A stretch of 42,717 nt of DNA from Butyrivibrio sp. NC2007. Its GTDB lineage: Bacteria; Bacillota; Clostridia; Lachnospirales; Lachnospiraceae. The stretch covers positions 1-42,717 of the forward strand of contig NZ_ATWY01000023.1 of NCBI RefSeq assembly GCF_000421405.1. The letters run 5' to 3'. The notes below the pieces were generated by a model. That model saw only the letters and a program-made list of their open reading frames with translations, searched no databases and was not told where the DNA came from. Each line of letters starts with the position of its first letter. Position 1 is the first letter of the stretch. The position numbers and the translations under genes were made by a program. Positions 33,865 to 42,518 of the stretch are shown here, piece by piece.

Positions 33865-35277
33865 ATGGCAGAATTAGAGAGAAAACCAGTTCGCATCAAT
33901 GAGACCGTTCTGCGTGACGCTCATCAGTCTCTGATCGCAACCAGAATGCCTACAGAGAAGATGCTTCCAATCATCGATACAATGGATAAGGTTGGATACA
34001 ATGCTGTTGAGTGCTGGGGCGGTGCTACATTCGATGCTTCAATGAGATTCCTTAAGGAAGATCCATGGGAGAGACTTCGTAAGCTCAGGGCAGGATTTAA
34101 GAACACCAAGCTTCAGATGCTTCTTCGTGGACAGAACATCCTTGGATACAAGCATTATCCCGATGACGTAGTTGAGTACTTCGTACAGAAGTCAATCGCT
34201 AACGGTATCGATATCATCCGTATTTTCGACTGTCTGAATGACCTTCGTAACCTTGAGGCTTCAGTTAAGGCCTGCAAGAAGGAAGGCGGACATGCTCAGA
34301 TCGCTCTTGCATACACCCTTGGTGATGCTTACACAGAAGAGTACTGGATGAACATTGCAAAAGATATCGAGAACATGGGTGCAGATTCAATCTGTATCAA
34401 GGATATGGCAGGACTTCTTCTTCCTTACGAGGCAGAAAAGCTTGTTAAGGCTCTTAAGAGAGCAACCAAGCTTCCTATCGACCTTCACACACATTACACC
34501 TCAGGTGTTGCCAGCATGACATACATGAAGGCTGCTGAGGCAGGTGTTGATATCATCGACTGTGCTATTTCACCTTTCGCTCTTGGTACATCACAGCCTG
34601 CTACAGAGGTTATGGTTGAGGCCTTCAAGGGACAGCCTTTCGAGACAGGACTTGATCAGAAGGTTCTTGCTGAGATTGCTGATTACTTCAGACCTTACAG
34701 AGAAGAGTGCCTTGCAAGCGGACTTCTTGATCCTAAGGTTCTTGGTGTTAACATCAAGACTCTTATGTATCAGGTTCCCGGCGGAATGCTTTCCAACATG
34801 GTTAGCCAGCTCAAGGAGCAGAATGCAAGCGACAAGTACACAGCAGTGCTTGAGGAGATCCCAAGAGTTCGTAAGGACTTCGGTGAGCCACCTCTTGTTA
34901 CACCTTCATCACAGATCGTTGGTACTCAGGCTGTTATGAACGTACTTATGGGCGAGAGATACAAGGTTGCTACTGACCAGACCAAGGACCTCCTTGCAGG
35001 TGCTTATGGTAAGACAATCAAGCCTTTCAACCCTGAAGTTCAGAAGAAGATCATCGGCGACAGAGAGGTTATCACATGCAGACCTGCTGATAAGCTCGAG
35101 CCCGGACTTCCTGAGTTCGAGAAGGAAGTTGCACAGTGGAAGGAGCAGGATGAGGACGTTCTCTCATATGCACTGTTCCCTCAGGTTGCTACAGACTTCT
35201 TCAAGTATCGTGCAGCTCAGAAGGATAAGGTTGATATTACAGCAGCTGATACTAAGAATGGGGCATATCCCGTATAA
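33865..35277 (+). CDS. oadA: Oxaloacetate decarboxylase alpha subunit (no biotin domain)
   Basis: A 470-residue TIM-barrel carboxyltransferase of the OadA / pyruvate carboxylase / 5S transcarboxylase family. The N terminus has RINETVLRDAHQSLIATRM, and metal and substrate residues lie in DLHTHYTSGVASMTYMKA, DIIDCAISPFALGTSQPA and the barrel strand SICIKDMAGLL. The PYC_OADA helical domain follows. The C-terminal biotinyl domain of classical OadA (about 590 residues) is absent, supplied by the separate carrier. AAAGGATAT precedes the ATG. Last gene of the operon, before a long terminator hairpin. Confidence 0.94.
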   Translation: MAELERKPVRINETVLRDAHQSLIATRMPTEKMLPIIDTMDKVGYNAVECWGGATFDASMRFLKEDPWERLRKLRAGFKNTKLQMLLRGQNILGYKHYPDDVVEYFVQKSIANGIDIIRIFDCLNDLRNLEASVKACKKEGGHAQIALAYTLGDAYTEEYWMNIAKDIENMGADSICIKDMAGLLLPYEAEKLVKALKRATKLPIDLHTHYTSGVASMTYMKAAEAGVDIIDCAISPFALGTSQPATEVMVEAFKGQPFETGLDQKVLAEIADYFRPYREECLASGLLDPKVLGVNIKTLMYQVPGGMLSNMVSQLKEQNASDKYTAVLEEIPRVRKDFGEPPLVTPSSQIVGTQAVMNVLMGERYKVATDQTKDLLAGAYGKTIKPFNPEVQKKIIGDREVITCRPADKLEPGLPEFEKEVAQWKEQDEDVLSYALFPQVATDFFKYRAAQKDKVDITAADTKNGAYPV

Positions 35278-35302
35278 TTTGGCTTTTGCCTTATAGAGAA
35301 TA

Positions 35303-35351
35303 AAAAAGATGAAATTTTGTTACGCTTGCGTACAAAATTTCATCTTTTTTT
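35303..35351 (+). terminator. Terminator of the decarboxylase operon
   Basis: GATGAAATTTTGT (from 35308) pairs with ACAAAATTTCATC (to about 35344), with an inner ACGC/GCGT, then a T run. A run on the left suggests it may act in both directions. Confidence 0.9.
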
Positions 35352-35356
35352 ATTCT

Positions 35357-35386
35357 TTGCACCCCTCAGTAGTGGTAAAATATAAC
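35357..35386 (+). promoter_or_regulatory. Promoter immediately before glgX
   Basis: TTGCAC (35357-35362) and TATAAC (35381-35386), spacing 18 nt; TAAAAT at 35376-35381 is an alternative -10. Either is so near the ATG at 35388 that little or no leader remains. Confidence 0.5.
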
Positions 35387-35387
35387 T

Positions 35388-37565
35388 ATGGACGAGATTA
35401 GAAGACACGCAAAGCCTAAAAAACCAGTAGAAATCGGCGAAAGCGCACCCAGAGAGCTCAGAAAAGCAGATGTGGGAAGGCAGCTCCTTGCCCTTAATGA
35501 AGTAAACGGCTACAGGATCAGACCCGGCTTCTACAACATAAATGGCGCCACCATGCTTACTGATGGCGTTAATTTTACTGCCTATTCCAACGGGGCTACG
35601 TCTATAACCCTTCTTTTGTACAAAAGAGGCGAAATAAAGCCCTTTGTGCAGATTCCTTTCCCGGAGAGCTACAGGATAGGTAAAGTGTATTCAATGATCG
35701 TTTTTGGCCTTGATATTGAAAATCTCGAGTACTCCTACAGTGTTGACGGACCCTGGGAGCCGGAGAAAGGTCTTTTGTTCGATAAGAATCATCTGCTGCT
35801 GGATCCGTTTGCAAAGGCTGTTTCAGGCCAGAGGATATGGGGACAGAATCCAAATCGCGACGGAGCCTACAGGGCAAGGGTGGTTAGAGATAACTTTGAG
35901 TGGAATGATACCAATTCACTGGGAATCCCCATGTGCGACTCCGTTATCTACGAGATGCATGTAAGGGGCTTTACCATGGACCCATCATCGGGAGTTAAGT
36001 TCAGAGGAACCTTTGACGGCATCAAACAGAAGGTAGAATACTTAAAGAGACTTGGTATAACAGCTGTTGAGCTGATGCCGATCTTTGAGTTTGATGAGAC
36101 CAGAGACAAGAGAGAGGTAAACGGAAAGACTCTCCTTGATTACTGGGGATATAACACCATCAGCTTTTTTGCACCAAATACCAGCTACGCTTCTCAGAGT
36201 GAGTACAACAAAGAGGGCGTTGAACTTAAGCATATGATAAAGACCCTTAAGGATAACGGAATTGAGGTTATCCTTGATGTTGTGTTCAATCACACGGCTG
36301 AGGGCAATGAAAACGGCCCGTTTATCTCATTTAAGGGCTTTGATAACAACATATACTATCTGCTGACTCCTTACGGGCAGTACTACAATTTTAGTGGATG
36401 CGGAAACACCATGAACTGTAACCACCCGATGGTACAGGAATTCATCGTTGAGTGCCTCAGATACTGGGTTGAGGAATATCGTGTGGACGGATTCAGGTTC
36501 GATCTTGCAAGTATCCTCGGAAGAGACCAGGACGGAGCTCCCATGGAGAAGCCTCCGCTTATTCAGAGGCTTGCATACGACCCGATACTTGGAAACGTTA
36601 AGCTTATTGCAGAAGCCTGGGATGCAGGCGGAATGTATCAGGTTGGTAACTTCCCTGCCTGGAAGAGATGGGCTGAGTGGAACGGCAAGTACAGGGATGA
36701 TATCAGATCCTACCTGAAGGGCGATATCTGGTCAGCACCTGAAGCAGTCAAGAGAATTACAGGTTCCATGGACCTTTACGGCGGATCGTACCTTGGATAC
36801 GATTCTTCGGTTAATTTCATAACCTGTCACGACGGCTTTACTCTCTATGACCTGTATTCTTATAACAACAAGCACAATGAGGATAACGGCTGGAATAACA
36901 CGGACGGAGCCAACGACAACAGAAGCTGGAACTGCGGATGCGAGGGTGAAACCGATGATCCGTCGGTTAATGACCTCAGATTCAGGATGATGAGAAATGC
37001 CATAACTGTGCTTATGTGCAGCAGAGGAACCCCGATGATCTATGCCGGGGATGAATTTGGCAACACACAGTTTGGCAATAACAATGCATATTGTCAGGAC
37101 AATGAGATAAGCTGGCTCAACTGGGATCTTCTTGATAAGAACAAGAACTTCTTTGATTTCTACAGGAATATGATCCAGTTCAGGAGAAAGCACCCCTGTA
37201 TAAGAAAAGAGCTAAGGCCGGCTCAGTGCGGATATCCATCAATTTCCGTGCATACAGAGAATCCTGACCACGGCAATATCACCAAGGACTCCAGAGTTAT
37301 CTGCGTGAGATTTGCCGGTTACATAAAGAAAAAAGGACATGATGATATCGTATATCTTGCCATAAATGCTTACTGGGAAGATATACAGATGATGCTTCCA
37401 AATCCTCCGGAAGGAGCTTTCTGGGCTCTTTGCGTTGATACCGGAGATGAGGGTGGCAAGTATTTTTACAACAGACCAAAGCCTATGACATGGCGCAACA
37501 AGACCCTTAAGGCCAGAAGTGTTAATGTATTCATAGCATCTTACGGAGCTGAATATGGCGGCTGA
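35388..37565 (+). CDS. glgX: Glycogen debranching enzyme, GlgX/isoamylase type
   Basis: A 725-residue GH13 enzyme that removes alpha-1,6 branches from glycogen or limit dextrins. A CBM48-like domain is N-terminal (about 50-150). The barrel has the nucleophile region VDGFRFDLAS, the acid/base region LIAEAWDAGGMYQVG and the transition-state region FITCHDGFTLYD, all intact. There is no signal peptide, so it acts inside the cell on storage glycogen. No ribosome site precedes the ATG, and a promoter abuts it. The stop overlaps the next gene by 11 nt. Confidence 0.92.
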   Translation: MDEIRRHAKPKKPVEIGESAPRELRKADVGRQLLALNEVNGYRIRPGFYNINGATMLTDGVNFTAYSNGATSITLLLYKRGEIKPFVQIPFPESYRIGKVYSMIVFGLDIENLEYSYSVDGPWEPEKGLLFDKNHLLLDPFAKAVSGQRIWGQNPNRDGAYRARVVRDNFEWNDTNSLGIPMCDSVIYEMHVRGFTMDPSSGVKFRGTFDGIKQKVEYLKRLGITAVELMPIFEFDETRDKREVNGKTLLDYWGYNTISFFAPNTSYASQSEYNKEGVELKHMIKTLKDNGIEVILDVVFNHTAEGNENGPFISFKGFDNNIYYLLTPYGQYYNFSGCGNTMNCNHPMVQEFIVECLRYWVEEYRVDGFRFDLASILGRDQDGAPMEKPPLIQRLAYDPILGNVKLIAEAWDAGGMYQVGNFPAWKRWAEWNGKYRDDIRSYLKGDIWSAPEAVKRITGSMDLYGGSYLGYDSSVNFITCHDGFTLYDLYSYNNKHNEDNGWNNTDGANDNRSWNCGCEGETDDPSVNDLRFRMMRNAITVLMCSRGTPMIYAGDEFGNTQFGNNNAYCQDNEISWLNWDLLDKNKNFFDFYRNMIQFRRKHPCIRKELRPAQCGYPSISVHTENPDHGNITKDSRVICVRFAGYIKKKGHDDIVYLAINAYWEDIQMMLPNPPEGAFWALCVDTGDEGGKYFYNRPKPMTWRNKTLKARSVNVFIASYGAEYGG

Positions 37566-38163
37566 TGAAGGAAAAGGCAAAGAAAAGTTTATAGTTGGCG
37601 GGTATGAGTTTTTATCAGAAAACGACGCACAGAAGGCGTCCATGGACCTATCAAAGATAAATCTTCTTGAGGCAAGGGTCAAGGCATCAAGACCTGTCGA
37701 TATAAAAGCCGTTTATGAGAAATCAATTGAAAATAAGATATTCAAGACTCCCATAGGCTGGGAATATCTGGTAGGGCTAAGGCACAAACTCCTTGAGAGC
37801 GGTTATAAGGAGGAAGATCTGATCCCTATCCCTTTGAATGTTTCCATGACAAGGCACTCCGCCATGGACAGCCTTAATGTGAAGCAGAGAATCCTGCCTC
37901 AGGAACCCAAAAAGGAAGCAAATTTTAAGACCATCTTCTCGATAATCCTGAACATTGTGCTGCTTATTCTGATTGGGGTGATGTTCTATATTACCGTCAC
38001 TGCGGAGACCGATAACATCATAAATTACAGGAAAAACATCACAAATCGCTACGCCGGATGGGAACAGGAGCTTTCTGACAGGGAAAAAGCCGTCAGGGAA
38101 GCGGAAAAAAGACTTGGCATTGAAGGTACGAAAGGCTATGATGAGGATACAGGAACAAATTAG
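37555..38163 (+). CDS. Hypothetical single-pass membrane protein
   Basis: A 202-residue protein I do not recognise. About 120 soluble residues (including VGGYEFLSENDAQKA and IGWEYLVGLRHKLLESGYKEEDLIPI) are followed by a TM segment at about 124-148 and a C-terminal coiled coil (EQELSDREKAVREAEKRL). It overlaps glgX by 11 nt and stands 17 nt before the response regulator gene, so it may belong functionally with the two-component system. Function unknown. Confidence 0.8.
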   Translation: MAADEGKGKEKFIVGGYEFLSENDAQKASMDLSKINLLEARVKASRPVDIKAVYEKSIENKIFKTPIGWEYLVGLRHKLLESGYKEEDLIPIPLNVSMTRHSAMDSLNVKQRILPQEPKKEANFKTIFSIILNIVLLILIGVMFYITVTAETDNIINYRKNITNRYAGWEQELSDREKAVREAEKRLGIEGTKGYDEDTGTN

Positions 38164-38180
38164 ACAGGAGGAAACCTTCA

Positions 38181-38858
38181 GTGGACGATTTAAAGATACT
38201 TGTAGTAGATGACGAGAGCAGAATGAGAAAGCTTGTAAAGGACTTTCTTACAAAGGACGGATACATTGTCCTTGAGGCTGAGGATGGCCAGCAGGCCCTT
38301 GATACATTCTATGCTGACAAAGATATAGCACTTATTATCCTTGATGTAATGATGCCAAAGAGAGACGGCTGGGAGGTATGCAGAGAGATAAGGACAACTT
38401 CAAAGGTACCGATCATCATGCTGACAGCCAAAGCCGAAGAGAGGGATGAACTTCTTGGTTTTGAACTTGGTGTTGATGAGTATATTTCAAAGCCCTTTAG
38501 CCCAAAGATCCTGGCAGCAAGAGTTTCGGCAATCCTTAGAAGAACCACAGGCAAGTCTGTAAATGAAAAAGTTTTAGAGGAAAACGGAATTGTCCTGAAT
38601 AAGGTTGCACACAGCGTTTTGGTAGATGGAAAAGAAGTTGAGCTCAGCTACAAGGAATTTGAGCTTTTAACTTACTTCTTTGAGAACAAGGGAGTTGCTC
38701 TTTCCCGTGAAAAGATACTTAACAACGTTTGGAACTACGACTATTTTGGTGATGCGCGTACCATTGATACCCATGTTAAAAAGCTCAGAGGAAAGCTCGG
38801 CGATAAGGGCGAGATGATCAAGACCATCTGGGGTATGGGCTATAAGTTCGAGGCATGA
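38181..38858 (+). CDS. OmpR-family response regulator
   Basis: A 225-residue regulator. The receiver domain has the acidic pair at 10-11, phospho-acceptor D55 in LIILDVMMPKRDGWE, T82 and K104. The C-terminal winged helix (about 130-225) matches the OmpR/PhoB type (YKEFELLTYFFENKGVALSR; ARTIDTHVKKLRGKLG). The start is GTG, with CAGGAGG about 10 nt upstream. The histidine kinase gene follows after 7 nt. Confidence 0.95.
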   Translation: MDDLKILVVDDESRMRKLVKDFLTKDGYIVLEAEDGQQALDTFYADKDIALIILDVMMPKRDGWEVCREIRTTSKVPIIMLTAKAEERDELLGFELGVDEYISKPFSPKILAARVSAILRRTTGKSVNEKVLEENGIVLNKVAHSVLVDGKEVELSYKEFELLTYFFENKGVALSREKILNNVWNYDYFGDARTIDTHVKKLRGKLGDKGEMIKTIWGMGYKFEA

Positions 38859-38865
38859 GTACCAA

Positions 38866-40371
38866 ATGAAAAAGAAAAAGATCCATTCGCTGAGATTTGA
38901 GATTAGTGCTTTATTCATCGGCACTATGGTAGGCACATTTTTGATGTGCCTTGTTGTTAACCTCTTCTTTATGGAGAAGTTTTATATCCAGAACAAGAGA
39001 GAAGCCATTATAGCTGCCTACAGGAGTATATCTCAGGCCATAGGAAGCGGAGACATTACCTCTGAAGAATTCGATGTTGAAATCTATCATATCTGCGAGA
39101 GATACAACATCGAGATGATAGTACTGGATGCTGATTCAAAGACACTTAAGACATCCAGTAACAATGCTGAGCTCCTTGCAAAGGTTTTGTGGGATAACAT
39201 GATAAGCTCTGCAACAGGAATGGCCAGCAATATGTCCGACAGGACAATAATAGATTACGGAGATGACTATACTCTTCAGATCACTGTGGATAAGGGGACA
39301 GGCAGACAATACCTGGAGATGTGGGGCATTGTCGGAAACGGAAATCTGGTTCTTGTAAGGACCACTATGGAGAGTATCAGAGACAACGTTAGCATATCCA
39401 ACACTTTTATGGTATATGTAGCGCTGATTGCCATCGTTGTTGGTTCTGTCCTTATTCTCTATATTTGTAAAAAAGTAACTGACCCAATCAAGAGGCTCTA
39501 TTACATCTCAGATGACATGAAAAAGCTTAATTTCGAAGCTAAATATGTACCTGAGAATGAATACCGAAACGAGATAGATGTTCTGGGGCAGAACATGAAT
39601 GAGCTTTCTGAGACCCTTGAGTCAAACATCAAGGAACTCAAGAATGCCAATATTGCTCTAAAGAGGGATATCGCCCGCAAGGAAGAGATTGATACCATGC
39701 GAAAAGAGTTCCTCTCAAACGTATCACATGAGCTCAAGACTCCCATTGCTCTTATACAGGGCTATGCAGAGGGACTTAAGGAAGGTATTAACGACGACGA
39801 GGAAAGCAGGAACTTTTACTGTGAAGTAATCATGGATGAAGCATCCAAGATGAACATCATGGTCAAGAAGCTCCTTACACTTAATCAGCTTGAGTTTGGC
39901 AATGAGAGCGCCAATATGGAGCGTTTTGATATTGTCGATATGGTATCCAATTACCTTAAATCCGCATCCATGCTGGCTAAGCAGAAGGATGTAACCGTTA
40001 AATTCGGAGATTATCCGCCGATATTTGTATGGGGGGATGAATTCAAGATTGAGGAAGTGCTGCAGAACTACTACAGCAACGCCATCAACCACATAGACGG
40101 AGAGAAGGTGATCGAGGTCAAGATCACCACAACTGAGGATAATCATGTAAGAGTATCCGTCTTTAATACGGGAGAACCTATTCCTGAGGACAGCATAGAT
40201 CATATCTGGGAGAAGTTCTACAAGGTAGATAAGGCAAGGACAAGAGAATACGGAGGAAGCGGAGTAGGACTTTCGATTGTTAAGGCTATTATGGAAGGTA
40301 TGCACCAGAAATACGGTGTCATAAATTACGATAATGGTGTGGAATTCTATTTTGAACTGGAGACAAAATAG
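38866..40371 (+). CDS. Sensor histidine kinase
   Basis: A 501-residue membrane kinase. TM1 is about 13-35, an extracytoplasmic sensor domain about 36-180, TM2 about 182-201, HAMP about 201-253. The phospho-acceptor is H288 in FLSNVSHELKTPIALIQGYA. The ATPase domain has an N box (EEVLQNYYSNAINH) and GGSGVGLSIVKAI. Partner of the regulator upstream and followed directly by a lipoprotein gene that may feed it a signal. Stimulus unknown. Confidence 0.95.
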   Translation: MKKKKIHSLRFEISALFIGTMVGTFLMCLVVNLFFMEKFYIQNKREAIIAAYRSISQAIGSGDITSEEFDVEIYHICERYNIEMIVLDADSKTLKTSSNNAELLAKVLWDNMISSATGMASNMSDRTIIDYGDDYTLQITVDKGTGRQYLEMWGIVGNGNLVLVRTTMESIRDNVSISNTFMVYVALIAIVVGSVLILYICKKVTDPIKRLYYISDDMKKLNFEAKYVPENEYRNEIDVLGQNMNELSETLESNIKELKNANIALKRDIARKEEIDTMRKEFLSNVSHELKTPIALIQGYAEGLKEGINDDEESRNFYCEVIMDEASKMNIMVKKLLTLNQLEFGNESANMERFDIVDMVSNYLKSASMLAKQKDVTVKFGDYPPIFVWGDEFKIEEVLQNYYSNAINHIDGEKVIEVKITTTEDNHVRVSVFNTGEPIPEDSIDHIWEKFYKVDKARTREYGGSGVGLSIVKAIMEGMHQKYGVINYDNGVEFYFELETK

Positions 40372-40372
40372 T

Positions 40373-41230
40373 ATGATGAAAAAAAGGTATTTGCAGGCGG
40401 TACTAATAGTTATGACAACGCTCATGATGACAGGATGCGGAACGAAATTTCCGGATCTGACTGAGGAGCAGTATAAACAGACTGTGGAATATGCTGCAGG
40501 TCTTTTGATGAAGTATTCAAATAACGGCCAGGAGCGACTGGTTGTTGTGGATGCAAAAGAGGTCCTTAAAGAAAGGCAGAAAGAAGCTGCAAGGGCTGCT
40601 GAGATAGAACTTGCAAAAGAACAGGCAGCCAAGAACAGTCAAAAAGACCAGGCTCCTGCGCAGGTACAAGAGCCAGAACCTGCATTAGAGAAGACAGAGC
40701 CTGAAGGACAGGAGCTTACAACAGATCCTGATGCTATGACTGAGGGCACAGAAGCTACTGAAGGCGATAGCAGTGAAGAAGCAACAGAAGTATCAGATCC
40801 CAATGCAATAACCTTATCATCTGATGAGTCACAGGAGATCATGCCTGATATCTTCTTGTCATATCAGGGCTATTCAGTATCCAGTACATATCCCGAGAGT
40901 TCAAAGAGCTATGTAGTAAATGCAGATAAGAGCAAAAGGCTTTTAGTGCTTCGCTTTGATCTCTATAACGGATCAGATACAGAAAAGAGTGTTAATCTTA
41001 TTCCGCTTGGACTTAGCTTTAAGATAATCTTAAACGGCAAGGATATTGGCTATTCATCGGTTACTTTCCTTCCTAATGACCTCTCATCATACTCCGGGAA
41101 TATAGATTCCAGGGCGCACGAGAGCGTTGTGGTCCTCACGCAGATAAGTGAAAAGGAAGCAACTAAGATAGAGAGTCTTGGAATGATCGCAACTATCAGG
41201 GGAGAAACTCAGACGATAGTTCTTAAATAA
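40373..41230 (+). CDS. Lipoprotein linked to the two-component system
   Basis: A 285-residue lipoprotein with lipobox MTGC (Cys22). A helical, Ala/Lys/Glu-rich part (about 60-90) and a long acidic Thr/Glu/Pro linker (to about 155) lead to a C-terminal beta-rich domain (about 160-285; YVVNADKSKRLLVLRFDLYN), which resembles DUF4352-like immunoglobulin folds. Starts 1 nt after the kinase gene. I do not know its function; the neighbour suggests a sensor accessory or regulon member. Confidence 0.82.
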   Translation: MMKKRYLQAVLIVMTTLMMTGCGTKFPDLTEEQYKQTVEYAAGLLMKYSNNGQERLVVVDAKEVLKERQKEAARAAEIELAKEQAAKNSQKDQAPAQVQEPEPALEKTEPEGQELTTDPDAMTEGTEATEGDSSEEATEVSDPNAITLSSDESQEIMPDIFLSYQGYSVSSTYPESSKSYVVNADKSKRLLVLRFDLYNGSDTEKSVNLIPLGLSFKIILNGKDIGYSSVTFLPNDLSSYSGNIDSRAHESVVVLTQISEKEATKIESLGMIATIRGETQTIVLK

Positions 41231-41243
41231 AACGGAGAATACA

Positions 41244-42095
41244 ATGATCAAGATACTTTCAGACAGCACATGTGACCTCTCGCCCGAGCTGATCAAGAAA
41301 TACGACATAGGTATTATTCCTTTGTATGTAAGACTCGGAGAAGACGAGTATTTGGACGGAGTTAATATCACTCCCGACGACATCTATAAGTGGTCCGACG
41401 AGACGGAGAAAACGCCGGGAACGGCTGCTCCAAGCGTCAATGACATCATGAATATCCTAAAGACATATGATGCGGACGACTATATTATCTTTACAATCTC
41501 AGCCTCCATGTCCTCATGCTACAGCAATTGTATGCTGGCAGCTGAGGAACTTGCCATGGAGGATCATATTCATGTAATAAATTCCAAAAATCTTTCAACA
41601 GGAATAGGACTTCTGATAATTGAAGCTGCGCAGATGGCGGAAAGCGGCAAAAGTGCAGCGGAGATTACAGACTATATAGAAAAGCTGATTCCCCGCGTAA
41701 GGGCCAGCTTTGTTGTTGAGACCCTTACATATCTTTACAGAGGCGGAAGATGCTCAGGCGTTGCAGCTTATTTTGGCAACGCTCTAAAGCTCCACCCCAG
41801 GATCGCTGTAGTTGACGGAGGAATGAGGCCTGAGAATAAATACAGAGGTTTTCCTCAGAAGTATATAAGCGACTATGTAAAAGACATGGAAGATGCCCTA
41901 AAGAGTGCTAAACCTGAGCGAGTATTCATAACTCATTCCGGATGCAGCCCCGAACTTGTAATCATGGTAAAAGACTACCTCACAAAAATGGAACGATTCG
42001 GAGAAATCTTAGAGACAAGAGCAGGCAGCGTTGTTTCATCGCACTGCGGACCGGGAACACTTGGTGTCCTGTTTATAGATAAGGAGCAGGAATAA
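41244..42095 (+). CDS. DegV family fatty-acid-binding protein
   Basis: A 283-residue protein of the DegV family, with the signature IKILSDSTCDLSPELIKKYDI, then GTAAPSVND, and RVRASFVVETLTYLYRGGRCSG in the second domain. Family members bind a fatty acid between two domains and, in other Firmicutes, feed the fatty-acid kinase FakA. GGAGA precedes the ATG. Last full gene of the glgX operon; terminator at 42222-42248. Confidence 0.94.
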   Translation: MIKILSDSTCDLSPELIKKYDIGIIPLYVRLGEDEYLDGVNITPDDIYKWSDETEKTPGTAAPSVNDIMNILKTYDADDYIIFTISASMSSCYSNCMLAAEELAMEDHIHVINSKNLSTGIGLLIIEAAQMAESGKSAAEITDYIEKLIPRVRASFVVETLTYLYRGGRCSGVAAYFGNALKLHPRIAVVDGGMRPENKYRGFPQKYISDYVKDMEDALKSAKPERVFITHSGCSPELVIMVKDYLTKMERFGEILETRAGSVVSSHCGPGTLGVLFIDKEQE

Positions 42096-42127
42096 TATTT
42101 ACGCTTTGTTTATACTTTGAGGAACTT

Positions 42128-42196
42128 ATGGCGATGAAAGGCGATTTTGCAGACCTTGTTTCAAGACAGCTCCTTGAAAATGAGGTCAGTGCATAA
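42128..42196 (+). CDS. Possible 22-residue small ORF
   Basis: ATG at 42128, preceded by AGGA at good spacing, codes for MAMKGDFADLVSRQLLENEV and two more residues before TAA. It lies between degV and a terminator. It may be a real small protein, a gene fragment, or chance; nothing similar is recognised. Confidence 0.25.
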   Translation: MAMKGDFADLVSRQLLENEVSA

Positions 42197-42221
42197 GAAA
42201 TTCAAAAAAAGTTGTGGCTCG

Positions 42222-42248
42222 AAAACGGCGTGGTTGCGCCGTTTTTTT
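42222..42248 (+). terminator. Terminator before the rRNA operon
   Basis: AAAACGGCG (42222-42230) pairs with CGCCGTTTT (42237-42245), followed by more T. It insulates the rRNA promoter from the glgX operon. Confidence 0.92.
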
Positions 42249-42254
42249 GTTTTG

Positions 42255-42318
42255 AATATAAAAAATTTAAAAAAATTTGAAAATTGTTGTTGACATCTTT
42301 TTTGGCAGGTGATATAGT
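42255..42318 (+). promoter_or_regulatory. rRNA operon promoter with UP-like A/T tract
   Basis: TTGACA (42290-42295) and TATAGT (42313-42318), spacing 17 nt. The 35 nt upstream are nearly all A/T with phased A runs, as in an UP element. There is no second promoter I can support downstream. Confidence 0.9.
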
Positions 42319-42324
42319 TAGATT

Positions 42325-42518
42325 CGTTGCGGCGCTGATGAATAAAAAACAGCGCAAACGCAGCACTGGAGCAGATTCTAGGCTCCTGCACCTTGACAAA
42401 TAAACAGTAATGCAACCCTGAAAAATTCCAAGAGAATTATTCAGAAGTAACAAACCAAAAGTAATAACGGACAGAACGAAAGCTAACGTTTTAGTTCTGG
42501 CTGGAATTGAACTTATTT
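42325..42518 (+). other. Pre-16S leader with hairpins
   Basis: The leader contains GCGCTG (42332-42337) pairing with CAGCGC (42350-42355), and GGAGC (42368-42372) pairing with GCTCC (42382-42386). The text CACCTTGACAAATAAACAG resembles the CACCTTGAAAACTG segment common in Firmicute pre-rRNA. AGAAC and GTTCT at about 42475-42497 may form part of the processing stem. Confidence 0.6.

Noticed and set aside
42393..42421. Second rRNA promoter starting TTGACA
   Set aside because: No -10 box lies 16-18 nt downstream; the string belongs to a conserved pre-rRNA leader segment.
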